Below are positions 25,771 to 38,062 of a stretch of DNA of 64,000 nt, piece by piece (positions within the stretch are counted from its first letter, which is position 1; the number at the start of each line of letters is the position of its first letter). This DNA comes from Nyssa sinensis (lineage: Eukaryota; Streptophyta; Magnoliopsida; Cornales; Nyssaceae), in contig CM018038.1 of the NCBI GenBank assembly GCA_008638375.1, positions 15,894,515-15,958,514 on the forward strand. Direction: 5' to 3'. The notes below the pieces were generated by a model, which had not been told where the DNA came from, did not search any database, and was given only the letters and a program-made list of their open reading frames with translations. Made by a program: the position numbers and the translations under genes.

Positions 25771-25773
25771 GAG

Positions 25774-25791
25774 TGGTATCAGAGCAAAGGT
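25774..25791 (+). other. Primer-binding site of the large retrotransposon
   Basis: TGGTATCAGAGCAAAGGT, three bases after the 5' LTR, matches the initiator tRNA-Met complement TGGTATCAGAGC used by many plant LTR elements. It fixes the LTR/internal boundary and the + orientation. Confidence 0.8.
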
Positions 25792-26235
25792 TAATGATTC
25801 TTTGGGAAAGATCATACCAACATTAAACTTGATGACCATTGGATGATTTAGATGATTAACTGATCGGTGATTTTGAAAGATGATAGTGTGTTTACGTGCA
25901 AAGGTTAATAGTCTTTGAGAAAGACCATACTATGACGGAATTCAATGATTCTTGGATGATTGAGATGATCAAATGAATAGTGACTTTTGGAAAATAGTAG
26001 TATGCTTAAGAGCAAAGGTTTAGGATTCTTAAGAAGAATCATACTAATATCGAGGTTGATGACTCTTAGATAATTGAATTGTGAATTGATCAGTGAATTA
26101 TAAAAAACTATAGTCTGAACAAGGGCAACGATTAATGCTCTTTTGGAAGATATAGAATGACATAGAGTTAGAATTGTGAAATTTTAAAAAGTCGGTGGAT
26201 TTGATATTGAGACTCCAAATTGATTGATGACATAT
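25783..26235 (+). repeat. About four tandem units of 113 bp in the retrotransposon leader
   Basis: Units begin at about 25783, 25898, 26011 and 26124, each opening with GCAAAGGTTAATGATT or a decayed version, then GAAAGATCATAC, then GATGATTGAGATGAT. The first unit starts inside the primer-binding site, so the array repeats the 3' half of that site. The last unit is the most diverged. Confidence 0.75.
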
Positions 26236-27154
26236 CATAAATGCGAGGACTCTTGAGTGAGTCACAGATAGACCCTGATGAGGTAAAGATAAATTGAGCC
26301 TTGAGGGGCAATCACTGTTGAGCAAGACTGTCGAAGTTAAGATTATGAAATATGATAGTTCTAAAAGAAGACTGACACATGATTAATGATCATTGAGGAA
26401 TTTAATGAATCTTGTTGATCTAGATATGGGTAACACCCAATTGTCGGCGATACTCTATCAAGTTAGATGAATTCACTACAAAAAGTAAGTGATTTATGAT
26501 TCTGAAGAGATTTTGAGAATTAATGTGATTTAATGATCGAAGAGATTGGACTTGTGGCATAATGTCTAGAAAAACTTGTGAGGACAACAACTATGGTAAG
26601 TGGCACGTAATTCTTTAAGGTACCGCGAGAATAATTGTGATTGTGGGAGAAAGTGAGAATAACAAAATTTGTAATACTAAAGAAGTTATGAACTTCCATG
26701 GTTGGAAAACCTTAATTTCTGATAAACTTCAAATGTCGAATGTAATGACAATAACGATGAGATGGCTAATTGACTTAAGCAATTCTGAGATATGATATGA
26801 AGTCCAGAATGGACAAATGAATGAGTGCTAGTATGCTATTGAAACTTTAGTTACAGATGAGACTAATTACCTCATTATGTGGCTCCAAAGTCACAAAATG
26901 TACAAGGTACTCCCTGTACAGTTGAATAAGTTCTCTAAGAGAACAAATTTGTTCAAAATTGAATAACAACTGAGGAAAACGTAATACGATGATAAACCAA
27001 ATATGATAGTGGGTATAAAAAACTAGACATTTTGAGTAACCTTTTTGTGCAAAGGTAAGAGAAACTAAAATAATGGCTATTAATTAAAAAGTTGTAAGAC
27101 TTTGATATTTAAATTGTTCAAAAATATTGTGGAAGGTTCAAAGTGAACCAAATA
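26236..27154 (+). other. Remaining internal region of the large retrotransposon
   Basis: Non-coding by inspection: no gag zinc knuckle, protease or RT motif in any frame. It ends where 3' LTR sequence starts abruptly at a point equivalent to 22691 of the 5' LTR. The polyprotein region and the first 1.3 kb of the 3' LTR were therefore removed by one deletion or a series of them. Confidence 0.55.
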
Positions 27155-28687
27155 CAATCACGACTGTGAGAATCAATGGAAGAGTTTAAATCTATATTAT
27201 TTCCCATTTCAAGAACGAAAAAGGAATCCTTAGGGTCCCAGAAACCTATAGGAAGAAAAACGATCAGGATATAGAGCAAAACTCCACGAAATAGAAAAAT
27301 AATCACTAGCCGAAAAGTCGAGCCCTCGCTGGAGCCGACTGTAACATTCTATTTCGATGGCTAAAATTGTATAAAATTAATTTTTGAAGATGAATATGGA
27401 ATCTCCATGGAAAAAGGGGTCAAACCCTGTCAGAGTTTTCACCGAAAAAAATCGGCGATGGTCGTTGGCACCGGAGAAGGTGACCAGAACCCTCGTTGAA
27501 AAAATGAAAGAGATGATCACTGTACAGGTTGGGTCTCGGGTCGGGTCCTGATCGAATATTTAAATGGATTTGGGTTTATTGAAACAATGTTGTTTTGACC
27601 TTAAGAATAAAAAAAAAAATTATAGTAAAAGGGTTGACGTCATGATGACGTCAGTATGATACCATGAACCAAACAAAACCGGTTGGTTCTGAACCCTCCT
27701 GGACTGGTTCACTTGGAGCCTAACTGAATTGACGATTTATTTCAAAACTTTTCTGAAATAATATTTTGACCCCTAATAGTTTCTGTTAATTACAAATTGA
27801 CCCTAAAAATTTCTGTTAATTGCGAAATGCCACAGGAAAATAAGTAAATATTAATTTTAAATACTTTTAATTATAAAAAATTACCAAAATACCCTTAAGT
27901 AAAAAATAGGTCAAACGAAGGCCAATTAAAATGAAAGAAGAGTCTAACCTAATATTTTTGGGCATTCCAGACTCAACGGCGAAGTTCGATTTGTGAAATT
28001 AGATCCTGAAAAATATGAACGGGTAAATTAAAATAATTACAATTATGTCCTAATGATCAATTAAGCTATCAATTAGACACTAATGACTATGAAAATACAT
28101 ACCTTAGCATTTTGGGACATTCCGGACCCAATGATGGGATCCATTTTGTGAAACAAAGTTCCAAAAATATAGACACGTGAAATGTCATAATTACCATTTG
28201 CCCTTAGTAATCCAAAAGCTAGTTAAATGTTAGAGATGACATATTCTGACTTTATTTGACATTCGAGACTCAATAATGGAGTTTATTTCAGCAAATAAAG
28301 TACCGAAAAATGTGACACATGAAAGTGTAAAATTATGACAATGTCCCTAGGCTTAATGTAAGCCATAAATAAGCTAATTAAGACTCGGTAACAAACTGAA
28401 AAATGACGAATACGTCTTTAAAACTTAATGAAGTTACCAGAAATGTATAGATGAAATTAAAAGGTCCACGTAAATGTTACAATGGCTGACTGGACTTACA
28501 AATGAAGTCTGAATACGTAAACTATGTACAGAGTAATATGAGATGTTAAAAGTATAAATTACCATTATGCCCTTGAAGGGCCAAATAAGCTATAAAGTAT
28601 AAGGAATCCTAAAATCGAAAAATTGAGAATCTCTTAATCAATTAGATTAAATTCAAAAAAACTTAAAATGCTAAATAAAGATGCTTG
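27155..28687 (+). repeat. 3' LTR of the large retrotransposon, first segment (both ends missing)
   Basis: It corresponds to 22691-24330 of the 5' LTR; for example GGAGCCGACTGTAACATTCT is common to both (22874, 27332). It stops at about 28687, after ATAAAGATGCTTG, where copia sequence begins abruptly. Its last 290 bases are present again at 40615-40905 and share derived changes with it (GCCCTTGAAGGGCC) that the 5' LTR lacks. Confidence 0.8.
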
Positions 28688-29087
28688 AAAATCAAATCAC
28701 AAAAAGGCCCAAGAGGATGAGTTTTGGTAAAAATATCAGCAGTTTGAGTAGCAAAAGTAACAGGTACCAGCCAGAGAGTGCCCTGAAGTAAATGATGACG
28801 GACAAAATGACAATCCAGTTCAATATGTTTGGTGCACTCATGGAAAACATCATTACGGGAAATCTGAATGGCACTACGATTGTCACAATATAGAGAAATG
28901 ATAGAAGATTGAGGATCACTCATATCTTCGAGTAACCACCGTAACCATAGCAGTTCGGCTTTGATACAATGTTAGATTTGGTAGAATAACATAAAAGGGA
29001 AAAAATAGAAAGAAAGAAAAAAAAGTGAAATAACTTAAATGACTACATTATATTAGATTGATTTATTAAACCTAGCTCTGATACCAT

Positions 29088-29131
<44 letters not shown>

Positions 29132-30248
29132 AACATATATTGAATGTGTATATTGTATTCTTTATTATAATCTTTGTCTTATAGGGGAGAGAGCCCTCCT
29201 TTATATAAGAAAGGAAGGGCATACAAAAGCTAAGCAAGGAAAAAAGGAAAAAGAGAGAAAAAGGGAAAGAAAGTTATATAAGTAATGAACAAACTCTAGC
29301 CGCCATATACAAATAGTAAACCCTAATTATTATACACACTAGGGATCAAAATTTCGTTTCGTTTCGTTTTCATCGAAACGGTCGAAATGTTTCTGTCTCC
29401 TAGTGAACTGAAATGACACACTAGTGGAATACTGAAATTCACATGTTTCCATAGAATCAAATTTGTTTCCATAAAAACATACCAAAACTAGTAGAAACCT
29501 ACCGAAACTAGTGAAAACATACCGAAACAGTGGAAACATTTCTTTGGTATCAATAATACTTCTAGAAGTTGGTAAAAGATATATCAATTTATTTTTTAAA
29601 TGGAGGAGACTGAAAGATTAAAACCCAAAATTATAAGAAGATATTTCTATTTTTCCTAAAAAATAACAGAAAATGAAAAGTAAAAGTAATGGAAATAAAA
29701 TGTAGACAAATAATTTATTTTAATACTTAGTTACTAATTATAATATATTTAAATTACTATATTTTTATTTATTATATTATATATAACTTGTGTCAAATTG
29801 TCTAATCCGTGGATATTACACAATATATATTTATTATTTTATGGTTTATAATAATTTTACACATTTTATAGCAAATATATAACAAATTCATATTACATAA
29901 ACAAATTAGTTCTAAATCTTTTATACTAGTTTTTAATAAGTAAAGAGTTATTTGGTATTAATGACTAATTTACTTTACGTTTTTTTTTTAATTTCACCCT
30001 AATATTTTCTTGTGTGGATGGACATGTATCCTAAAACATTTCTAATTAATTATAATATTTATCTTCACACAGTCACATATTTTACTTTATGTTTTCAAGT
30101 GTTTCTATACATTTTACTTTTTTGCATCTTTCTACTATATTTCTGAAACGTCTTTGAAACATTTCCGAAATATTTCTGTTTTCTAGGTGACCGAAATAAT
30201 ATTACGAAACAAAATTTTGATCATTGTTATACATATATATTGTTAACA
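28688..30248 (-). mobile_element. Copia remnant A (RNase H end, PBS and interrupted LTR)
   Basis: Reading on the minus strand: LTR 30248-29087 (interrupted at 29340-30226), primer site at 29086-29075 (TGGTATCAGAGC), a short leader, then about 260 bases of pol ending in RNase H. The frame 28923-28663 carries LYCDNRSAIQI and KHIELDCHFVRHHL, classic copia RNase H C-terminal motifs. Its 3' LTR is absent because the sequence breaks at 28687. The LTR has a GA run at 29090-29128. The flank after the LTR, TTTAGAGTCC, is the same as at copia B, so both derive from one insertion copied by duplication. Confidence 0.8.
29340..30226. mobile_element. hAT-like insertion in the LTR of copia A, 887 bp
   Basis: Copia B's LTR is uninterrupted at the equivalent place, so the boundaries are visible by comparison. 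Terminal repeats are TAGGGATCAAAATTTCGTTTCG-like on the left and, in reverse, CAATGATCAAAATTTTGTTTCG-like on the right. Flanks TTATACAC and TTATACAT give a nearly exact 8-bp duplication, offset by two bases at the left. GAAACATACCGAAAC phrases recur inside. No protein is encoded. Confidence 0.7.
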
Positions 30249-32518
30249 TTTAGAGTCCAAATATATATATATATATATATTATGAAAATAGTCTTATATA
30301 TTATAAGTTATTTAATTTTGAAGTTTCAAAAACAAAAAAGTGATAACATAACATCGCTGGTGCAGGTTGAGTAGAAAGAAGTTGTTTCTAAGCACTTTAT
30401 AGGAAACCTATGATTGAATCCCCTAAAAAGAATTTAAGAAAAAGATATATTTTCAAAAAGATTGGTTCGTTGTTGAAGACAAAGACACCTATATAGTATG
30501 AATCTTTCCATATGGAATTTTTTTTTTTACAATTTAAACAATGTCTTTTAAAAAAATGTCTATACATTTTTTTGTTGAAATTTTGTTAGGAGAGTCTCTT
30601 GAAAAAAAATACATTTAATAATTCTATCTTTAAAAATTATAAGTTAAAAATAGCACAAATTTCAAAATTTTGATTAAACATTACGTTAATAGAATAAAAA
30701 AAAATATAAAAATTCTCTTATGCCATGAATTTAATGATTTTTCCAGCCTATTTCCACTTTCTAGTTACCGTAAGATTGAAATAGTGATGCATCTGGCAAG
30801 ACTATGAAAATTCTCTTATGATATGAATTTGATTATTGAATTCTTTTCTTTTGGGGGAGCCAATCTCCACTTCTACTTATATTTGAATTAATAAGATTAA
30901 TTTAATTAATTAAGAAGTATATAAAAACGCAAAAAATAAACAAAAATAAAATAAAAAATAAAATTCCAAAAGCCAGAGTAGACCTGATACTTTGCCAGAG
31001 ATATCCAAGGAATAAGAATTAGTTTTTTTAAAAAGAAAAAAATATTCTCTTTGATTCTTTCATGCCTTCCACAATTTTGGTCCTTGCATTGAAGAATGAG
31101 TAAGCATATTGCCAGAGATATTCAAGGAATAAGAATTGATTTGTTTCATAAAATTATCTCTTGATTCTTTGGTATCCTTTGCAATTTTGTTCCCTGATAC
31201 TCTTTCACCGTTACTTGATTTTGTTTACGAGTAATGTTTTATGACTTAACTAATTTCGTTCATCTTATTTTGCCTATATGATGTGGCATTATTTAACTGG
31301 TAATTAGAATGGAGCAAAGTCAAAAAAAAAAATACTCTGGTCAATTGAATCATGCCATATTAAATGGACGAGATTATTTGAGTCATAAAACATTATTCTT
31401 TGTTTATCTATCTTCACTTGATTTATTCTTAGAATTGTTACATATTTTAATGGTCACTTGAATTTTATTTTTGTATAGAATTTACGTGAGCTCACGGTGG
31501 TAAGACCACGTGCAACTTAGCTTTCCCCAATCCCATAATAACGGGAGTTTTATGGATTAGACTTGCCCATATTATACGTAAAAAAAGATCAAAACTTCTC
31601 ATGTTTTCATGTCTATATCACTTCTCTTGTCCTCCATTTGAAAAAAGAAAATATTTACCATTAATAATCAAATATATACAAATTTTCTAGCTATGCTATT
31701 TCTTTTTGCTGTTTGGATACAATTGCGAGAAGAAAAAACCTAATCCAAGTGTGTGTGTAAAGTCTTGAACTTGGGCTACAGGTGTGAAGATATGACATTC
31801 TTACCATTCAGAATGGGACCTAGTCCTTGTTTCATGTTTTTTTGAATTTGGATTGAGCTATAGCTGGACCAGTTTACTAGTAACTCTGATTTTATCTACC
31901 CAGGTGATACAATGTTCACACTCCCTACTCAATTGACATGAGTTTGATTCATCATAACAGCACATAAATTAGTTGTAGTTAAGTTCCTTCATTTTTATCA
32001 TTGTATAAAAGAAATATTAAGGTCTTAAAATTAAAATTTGGTGATATTTAAGAAAAGTTCGTTTGAAAATTGAATTAACTTGATTTCAATACTAATAAAT
32101 TTCAATCACGGGCTCTCAAATCCACGCTTCTAGGCACGGTTGGAATTCAGGTCTCTCACCATTTGGGTTGGGAAGTGGGACGTTTCTGCGACCAGGGGGC
32201 CTGAAGCCCAAATGTGATGTGGGCTGTAACACTCAAAACAGCGTTGCTGGACAAGCAGCCCAAGGCTGCTTCCCAAAAATGATATTTTTGAGTATTTTGG
32301 GCCGGAAAACCCTATCTTATCTATGTCATTGACCATATGCAAAAATTACACACAACAATTAAGCTATGAGCTCGCAGGTTCGACTCACACTATTCATACT
32401 TTTGGAATCAATTACTAGTTAGGACTAACAGTTTAGACATTATACGAGACGATGACCTTCTTTACTTGACAAAAAATTGAATAAATTAAGTTATCTATGT
32501 TTTTTCCATGCATTATGG
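30249..32518. repeat. Duplicated non-coding block A1 (paired with 44175-46612)
   Basis: From TTTAGAGTCC through TTTTTTCCATGCATTATG the sequence runs in parallel with block B1, with many substitutions and small indels. Block A1 lacks about 110 bases present at 44300-44420. No gene is seen in it. The frame at 32130-32342 (-) is not conserved as a frame in B1. Confidence 0.8.
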
Positions 32519-32715
32519 CTATTAACTATATGTATTACATATGTATTATACATGTATATTACGGTCTATAAGTAGGGTTAGAGGTTTCCTTTTTTCCCTG
32601 TTTCCTTTTCTTTGCCTTCCTTGTGCATCCTTTCTGCTCTTGTATATAAAGGGGTCTCCCCTTGTAATATTTACACACAAGAAATATATACATATATATA
32701 TATATATATCTTATT

Positions 32716-32782
32716 CGTTTATTTCATTTATGCTAAATCCAAACCCGTTAACTTTGTGTCGTGTTCAAAATTGACACCCCTA
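32716..32782. mobile_element. Right-end fragment of the hAT family seen complete at 59471-60013
   Basis: TTCATTTATGCTAAATCC, AACCCGTTAACTTTGTGTCG and the terminus AAAATTGACACCCCTA match the right end of the element ending at 60013 (CATTTATGCTAAACC, AATTGACACTCCTA). Only about 67 bases remain, directly after a (TA)n tract. Confidence 0.65.
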
Positions 32783-33192
32783 ATTCTTTCCCTTTGTAGT
32801 TCCTATTTCATCAATAGACACATCTTAGTTTAATGTTATTCATCAAATTTTATATCTTATTGCTATAAGTATCTTATTTGCTAAAATAGACTCTACTATT
32901 GAGTTCGGGATGTCGAAAAAAGTTGATTTAGACTTTTATAGTTTTTAATTTGGATTTAGGCATCATTAGAGGCACTATGGTCATTTGACACTTTTATAGG
33001 TCTTTTATTTTTTGGGACTCCATCTCGTGAAACGACCTTCTATTGACTTTAGAATGCCCATTATATAAGAAAAATACTATTCACTTGATTTAATTGGACA
33101 TCAAAATTAAATAACAATAATGTACTAAATTAATTTAATTAATTAATTATATTAATAATTATGTATTATTAGATGAAGATTTGGTCACACGT

Positions 33193-33300
33193 GCCTTAGT
33201 GGCACAGTGGCAGCTTTAGTTGGCATAAGGCTTCACGCCCACGCGGTCCACGGTTCGAATCCCCTTAGCCGCATCCTTCCACCCCTTTTTCTTAAAACAG
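33193..33300 (+). mobile_element. tRNA-like SINE head or tRNA pseudogene
   Basis: TGGCACAGTGGC at 33200-33211 matches the RNA polymerase III A box (TRGCNNAGYNGG) at all but the last base. GGTTCGAATCC at 33252-33262 is a perfect B box. The 40-base spacing fits a tRNA-derived promoter. The stems do not form a clean tRNA acceptor, so a SINE or pseudogene is more likely than a working tRNA. A T-rich tract follows at about 33284-33290. Confidence 0.45.
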
Positions 33301-34211
33301 TTTCTATTTAAAAGAAGGTTAAGGCAAAACGGTGCCGTGCAGGGTTGCCCATTACATGCGGTCGGGCGGGTTCTGACCCGAACCCGATTTGGCCCGACCT
33401 GGTAGCCCTTCCTCTCTCATGATTTTCTTAACTCCGGTCATCTTCTCCGGCGTCGGTGACTGGATTACAACATTTCTTCAAATTTTTTCTTTATTTTTTC
33501 ATAGTTTTAAGGTCTATTTTCAATTCTAAATACCCTAAAACATAATTTACGACCTTTTTATGGCATGTTAAAACATTAAAACTCAATAAAACTACAAATT
33601 CCCAAACATCCAACTTTTTGATAATTCTTTTTTTCTCTCTCATTTCTTAACCATTTCACTTACGGTTTCTTCTTATGTGTTCCATTTGCTTCATAGAATT
33701 TAACTACACAATTATTTCTAAATTTTAAACAATTCTACAACAAAATAAAAAAAAAACCCAAAATTAAAAACTTGAAAAAAACAGAGGTTTTTCTTACCTC
33801 TTTACTTGCTGTATCTCCTTCTCTCTCTTCTGAATCTCAGAAACCACTTCTTGCCCTCAGTTTCCTCTTGTTTTCTGATTTCTCTCAACAAATACTTGAC
33901 TCATATTTATTGAAAAACCTCACCGCTCCTCTGTCACTCTCATCCCTCTTTCTGCTTACTTTCTTTGACTCTTCTTTTCCGCCCCTCTCTCTCTCATCCC
34001 TCCTCTTTCTACCTACTTTCTTTGACTCTTCTTTTGACCTTTTTTGCTTTGTCTCATTTAGTGAACTCAAGCAATTAAATGCACGAAGGGTCATTGTATT
34101 ACATGTATTACATGCACGTATATAAGGCTGTACCAGCCTTTGTGTCAGCGGCTTCATTGTACGGTTTGTACCATCCCCAACACACTATCAAACATAGAAC
34201 TCAGTGGATTA

Positions 34212-34541
34212 TAGTGCGACTATCAAACATAGAACCACTGGATTTTGAATAGCTCTCTTAGGAAAAGCATTAAGAAGATTACGAGTTGGTGTTTTATAAT
34301 ATTAATTTTTTGTTGTAATCTTTTTAGTTTATTAATATAATAAAAAAATTATTTTGCTTATAAAAAAAAAGGATTACGACTTGGTGATGACTGAATTTTT
34401 TGAAAATATATGTAGGTAATCTAATGGTCTTTGAGGAGACCAGGACCGATTTTAAAAGAAAACCATCGCTAAGATATTGTTTGGATTGGATTAATTTTCT
34501 AATTAAGTAGAGCAACGACCACTAGCTAATTTAATATTGAA

Positions 34542-34576
<35 letters not shown>

Positions 34577-35288
34577 TTTATGTTTTTTGTTCTTGATCTC
34601 GTCTTGTCTTTTTTAAAGGTTCATTTCGATTTCGATTTAGACCCCAACTATGTTTACATTTCTCGATCCCATTTGGACTCTAATTATTTTTTTTCTTAAG
34701 TAAGTTAAAATTTTATTTTTGATAAATAAATTAAAATTTTATTGGCTAAATAAGTAATACAATAAAAAATAATATTAGTGTGATCTGAAAAATTTTAAAA
34801 TTAATTTTTTATAATGTGATTTATTGATAAATATAGTATATATAATAATTAAAAAATAATAATATATAAACGGAACAAGGTCGGGATGGGGTAACCATTT
34901 CTGAATCCGTTCTAAATTCGATGAAATTTTAAAAACTTTATTCCAATTCTGTCTTAATTTTGTTTATGAACACTTTATACTCATCTTGAGTGAGTGCGAT
35001 GTAAGAGGACAAATTGACTTCCTATCGGAGTATATATGGGAGTAGGAATATGATTTCCCATATATATACATACACACGCATGGAGTATAGGTTTGTCATG
35101 TAAAGGCAAGAATATAGACAAGCACTGACGGCTTTTTTTTTCTTGACAGGTGTGTATTCGTAGCATTGTAGCATTCAAAACCTGAAACGAAACAAAACAA
35201 AACAATAGAAGACAAAATGCCCTGTGTGATTGTGATAGAGAATAGCGGTTTTGGGGTCAATATTGTGGGCTGAGAATTTGTATTTTGT

Positions 35289-35334
<46 letters not shown>

Positions 35335-35741
35335 TCATAGGGTACGTTTCAGCTGATGATCACATGGAGCCCCAAGTCTACAACCATATGCCCCAAGTCT
35401 ATAGCTATAGCATTTGTAACGAAAGTGATTGAAACAAACGTTTGCATGGGTCTACATTACATATATGTATATGTGCTTGATTTGATCATTAATTTTGATG
35501 TGCGTTTTAATCCTATAAACAAGCAGTTTTTGTGAAGTTGCCAATACAATTATTGAGCCATGCCATTGCCACGGACCTTGGTCCTTGAAAGTTGAAAGTG
35601 ATTGAGCCAATCATTCGAGGGGAATTGATAGCTATCATTTAATAATTTTTCATGTCGCTCATATGACGAGGTATATATATATAGAGAGAGAGAGAAAAAG
35701 AGAAATGAGAAAATTTATTAATCTCATATATATTTACAAAA
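34212..35741. repeat. Duplicated non-coding block A2 (paired with 49688-50047 and about 52390-54295)
   Basis: TAGTGCGACTATCAAACATAG at the left matches 49688. After a (TA)n tract (34549-34573), the sequence corresponds to B from about 52390, the intervening 2.3 kb of B being absent here. It contains a (GC)n/(GA)n tract at about 35288-35330 that is also present in B near 53155-53180. No gene was recognised; frames at 34981-35338 (-) lie over this simple repeat. Confidence 0.8.
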
Positions 35742-35744
35742 TTA

Positions 35745-37014
35745 ATGCTGCGTTTGAATAGTGATTCAGATATGATTTTATGAAAAATGTTTTTGAAATG
35801 TGTTTCAGAATTTTGTAATTGATTTTTTCAAAACAGCAAAAATGCGTTTGGTTATGCTATTCAGAATTAAGTTTCTGAGTTAAAAATTGTGAAAATGCGT
35901 TTAGATATAATAATATTTGAATTTATATAGACTAAAAAGTTGAAATATTATTTACCTTTATCCAATCTCTAGTTTATAATTTATTAAGTTCGAACATATT
36001 TTAAAATTTATTAATTTAATTTAATAAATTAATTAATATTATATAATATATTAAATTGCTCAAGTTTAACTGGTTGCTTAGTTGTGAGATAAGGTGATAC
36101 TGGACAACCAGCAAAAACCATGGCCCAAGTTAAGTAATTAAAATCTCAACCCAAGAGAATGGAAGGTGAATCAACTATCAAGGACAAAGTGAAGTCAAGG
36201 GCTCGCATTTCTGTTTTCTGTCTTCTTCATCACCACTATTACACAGGATAATTAGCACTTCACAAAATGAAACCATTATTAAACAAGCTGAAATTCTTAC
36301 ATTATGACAAATCAAAACCTGACACGAGTAAATAACAAAATTATTTGAATTCCAAATTCCTGAATACAAGTTACCATTTACAAGCAATAATGAGAATCCA
36401 CCAGACCACCAATTAGCCTGCCATTGAAGCCGATTCTACTTTCCTTCAGACCACCCAAATCTACAGGACAGAACTTACAGAAAGAGAGATAGAGAAAAAA
36501 AATATGCAGAGAGTAAGATGCATAGCGTGAGAGAAGGCACCGCGTGAGGGAGAGAACGCGGCACGTGAGACAGTCGTTTGTCAGAGGCCAACCATCTTCA
36601 GTTGTAGATTTGATCTGAAAGAAAAAACGAGATCGAGAGAGATTTGGAGAGACTGAGAGACTGAGAGAGGCAGAGAGTGAGATGCAAAGAGAACTGAGTG
36701 ATTTGATCTGAGAGAAGCCAGCTCGAGATAGATTTGCAGATCATGATAGAGTGAGATTTGCAGAGTGAGAGAGAGAGATTTGTGAGCTGCAGAGAGTGAG
36801 AGAGGAGGGTGAGATGCACTGTGCATTGGCTCTTAGGTGCTGCTTTCTGTCATCTGAACAGCCTCAGTACGGAGGGTTGCTTCTGTTTCATTTCTAAAAA
36901 TATTCATATTCTGAAAAACCACTCCCTCAGTCAGCCACTTCGAAAACCTACCAAACAGTTTTTCAATTTTTGGATAATCCTAATTCAGTTTTGGGTAGCT
37001 ATCCAAACGGGACC
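35745..37014. mobile_element. PIF/Harbinger-like element, 1270 bp, with visible empty site in the sister copy
   Basis: Left end ATGCTGCGTTTGAATAG and right end, in reverse, GGTCCCGTTTGGATAG, bounded by TTA at 35742-35744 and 37015-37017. At the equivalent place in block B (about 54296) the sequence runs through as CAAAATCACAGTATC, an unfilled site with TCA at the target. The interior includes a GA-rich stretch (36480-36810) which gives the short reading frames on the minus strand. No transposase is recognised. Confidence 0.8.
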
Positions 37015-37017
37015 TTA

Positions 37018-38057
37018 CTCTTTTACAACTATTTTTCACATATCAATTTTTATTAAATTTAGATTATGGTTTTTAAAATACAGTAGTGTAAATTCAAACT
37101 TTCACGAGATATAGTTTTTAATTATTGAATATTTTAAAAATTAAAATTTTATTTATTATAACTACTTTTATCTCTACTGCACTAAATCATTGAATAATTA
37201 AAATATCATGTTTTCTATAAACTCAAATTTATTGTAACCTTGTCCTTAAATGTAATTCTATAATCTTGCATATTTTGCAGATATTGAATTAAAGTAAACT
37301 ACTAGTAATTAGAGATTTGACTTAAAATTGAGTTAAGAGCCAACTAATATTATTAAACTCATAACCCCAAAGGGTTGGTTCAATGGAAGTTGGCTATTAG
37401 TAAAGGACTCATCTTTGAATTTTTGGATTTGACTTTTCTCGTTAGCAGAAACTTGTGACCATTCCAACTGAATCCCACCAAAAGTAATGGTGTAAAGACT
37501 AATAGGAGATTGCAGAGACATAATTTGGATTTTCTCACTCTTAGAGGTAAAAATGATTGAACTCACATATATTTTGTTAAAGTATGTCTCATCACCTCAT
37601 GTCTAAAAGCAAGACAATCGGTTATGTATAACATTATACATTTATCTGTGTACTTAATTAAATACAATAAGTTTATTCTATGTTTGGTTTTACTTGTTGA
37701 CAGCATTTAATGCCTTTTTTTAAGTTTAAAATAGACTTTTTAAATTTATTAAGTGTTTGATTTGGTTTATTAGTCGCACTTAATGAATCTGCACTTAACT
37801 CATAATGAATTTTTTCAAAAAATAATTCAAATATTAAATAATTTAAATCAAACAACACTTTTTATCTCAAAACGCTACTTATTCAAGTTGTAATTTAACT
37901 CAGATCATATTTTTTTTTGACTTATCCAAACGAGTATTATATTTGGGCTCCAAATGGTAATAAAGAAGCTCCCATTTTTTTTCACTTTTTTCTCAATGCT
38001 AATATTATTTTTAAAAGAATATATGTATATGTTCATTGGTTCTTTCCTAGGGCATGG
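37018..38057. repeat. Duplicated non-coding block A3 (paired with about 54310-54644 and 58092-58794)
   Basis: It runs parallel to block B on both sides of the copia insertion. ATATTATTAAACTCATAACC in A (about 37348) is the empty site of copia C. The block ends at GGTTCTTTCCTAGGGCATGG in A, with GGTTCTTTCGTAGGGCATGG in B. No coding sequence recognised. Confidence 0.85.
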
Positions 38058-38062
38058 GTTTA

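Larger units (their letters stand above)
32519..34211. other. Stretch unique to duplication copy A
   Basis: This occupies the place of 46613-49687 in copy B but I find no clear similarity to it. It holds the end of a hAT element (32716-32782), a tRNA-like SINE head (about 33193-33300), and a pyrimidine-rich stretch at 33770-34060. The open frame at 33772-34125 reflects that CT-rich composition and is not called as a gene. Confidence 0.5.

Noticed and set aside
25783..26235. CRISPR-like array
   Set aside because: Units are contiguous 113-bp diverged repeats in a plant retrotransposon leader, with no constant repeat/variable spacer pattern and no cas genes.
32130..32342. 70-codon minus frame in block A1
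   Set aside because: The paralogous copy at about 46170-46400 does not keep the frame, so it is not under coding constraint.
33772..34157. 117-codon + frame and 90-codon - frame
   Set aside because: Low-complexity CT-rich DNA yields Ser/Leu-rich and Glu/Lys-rich frames on the two strands; no family resemblance.
36581..36826. Two overlapping minus frames rich in Leu and Ser
   Set aside because: They come from a GA-rich stretch inside the PIF/Harbinger-like element.
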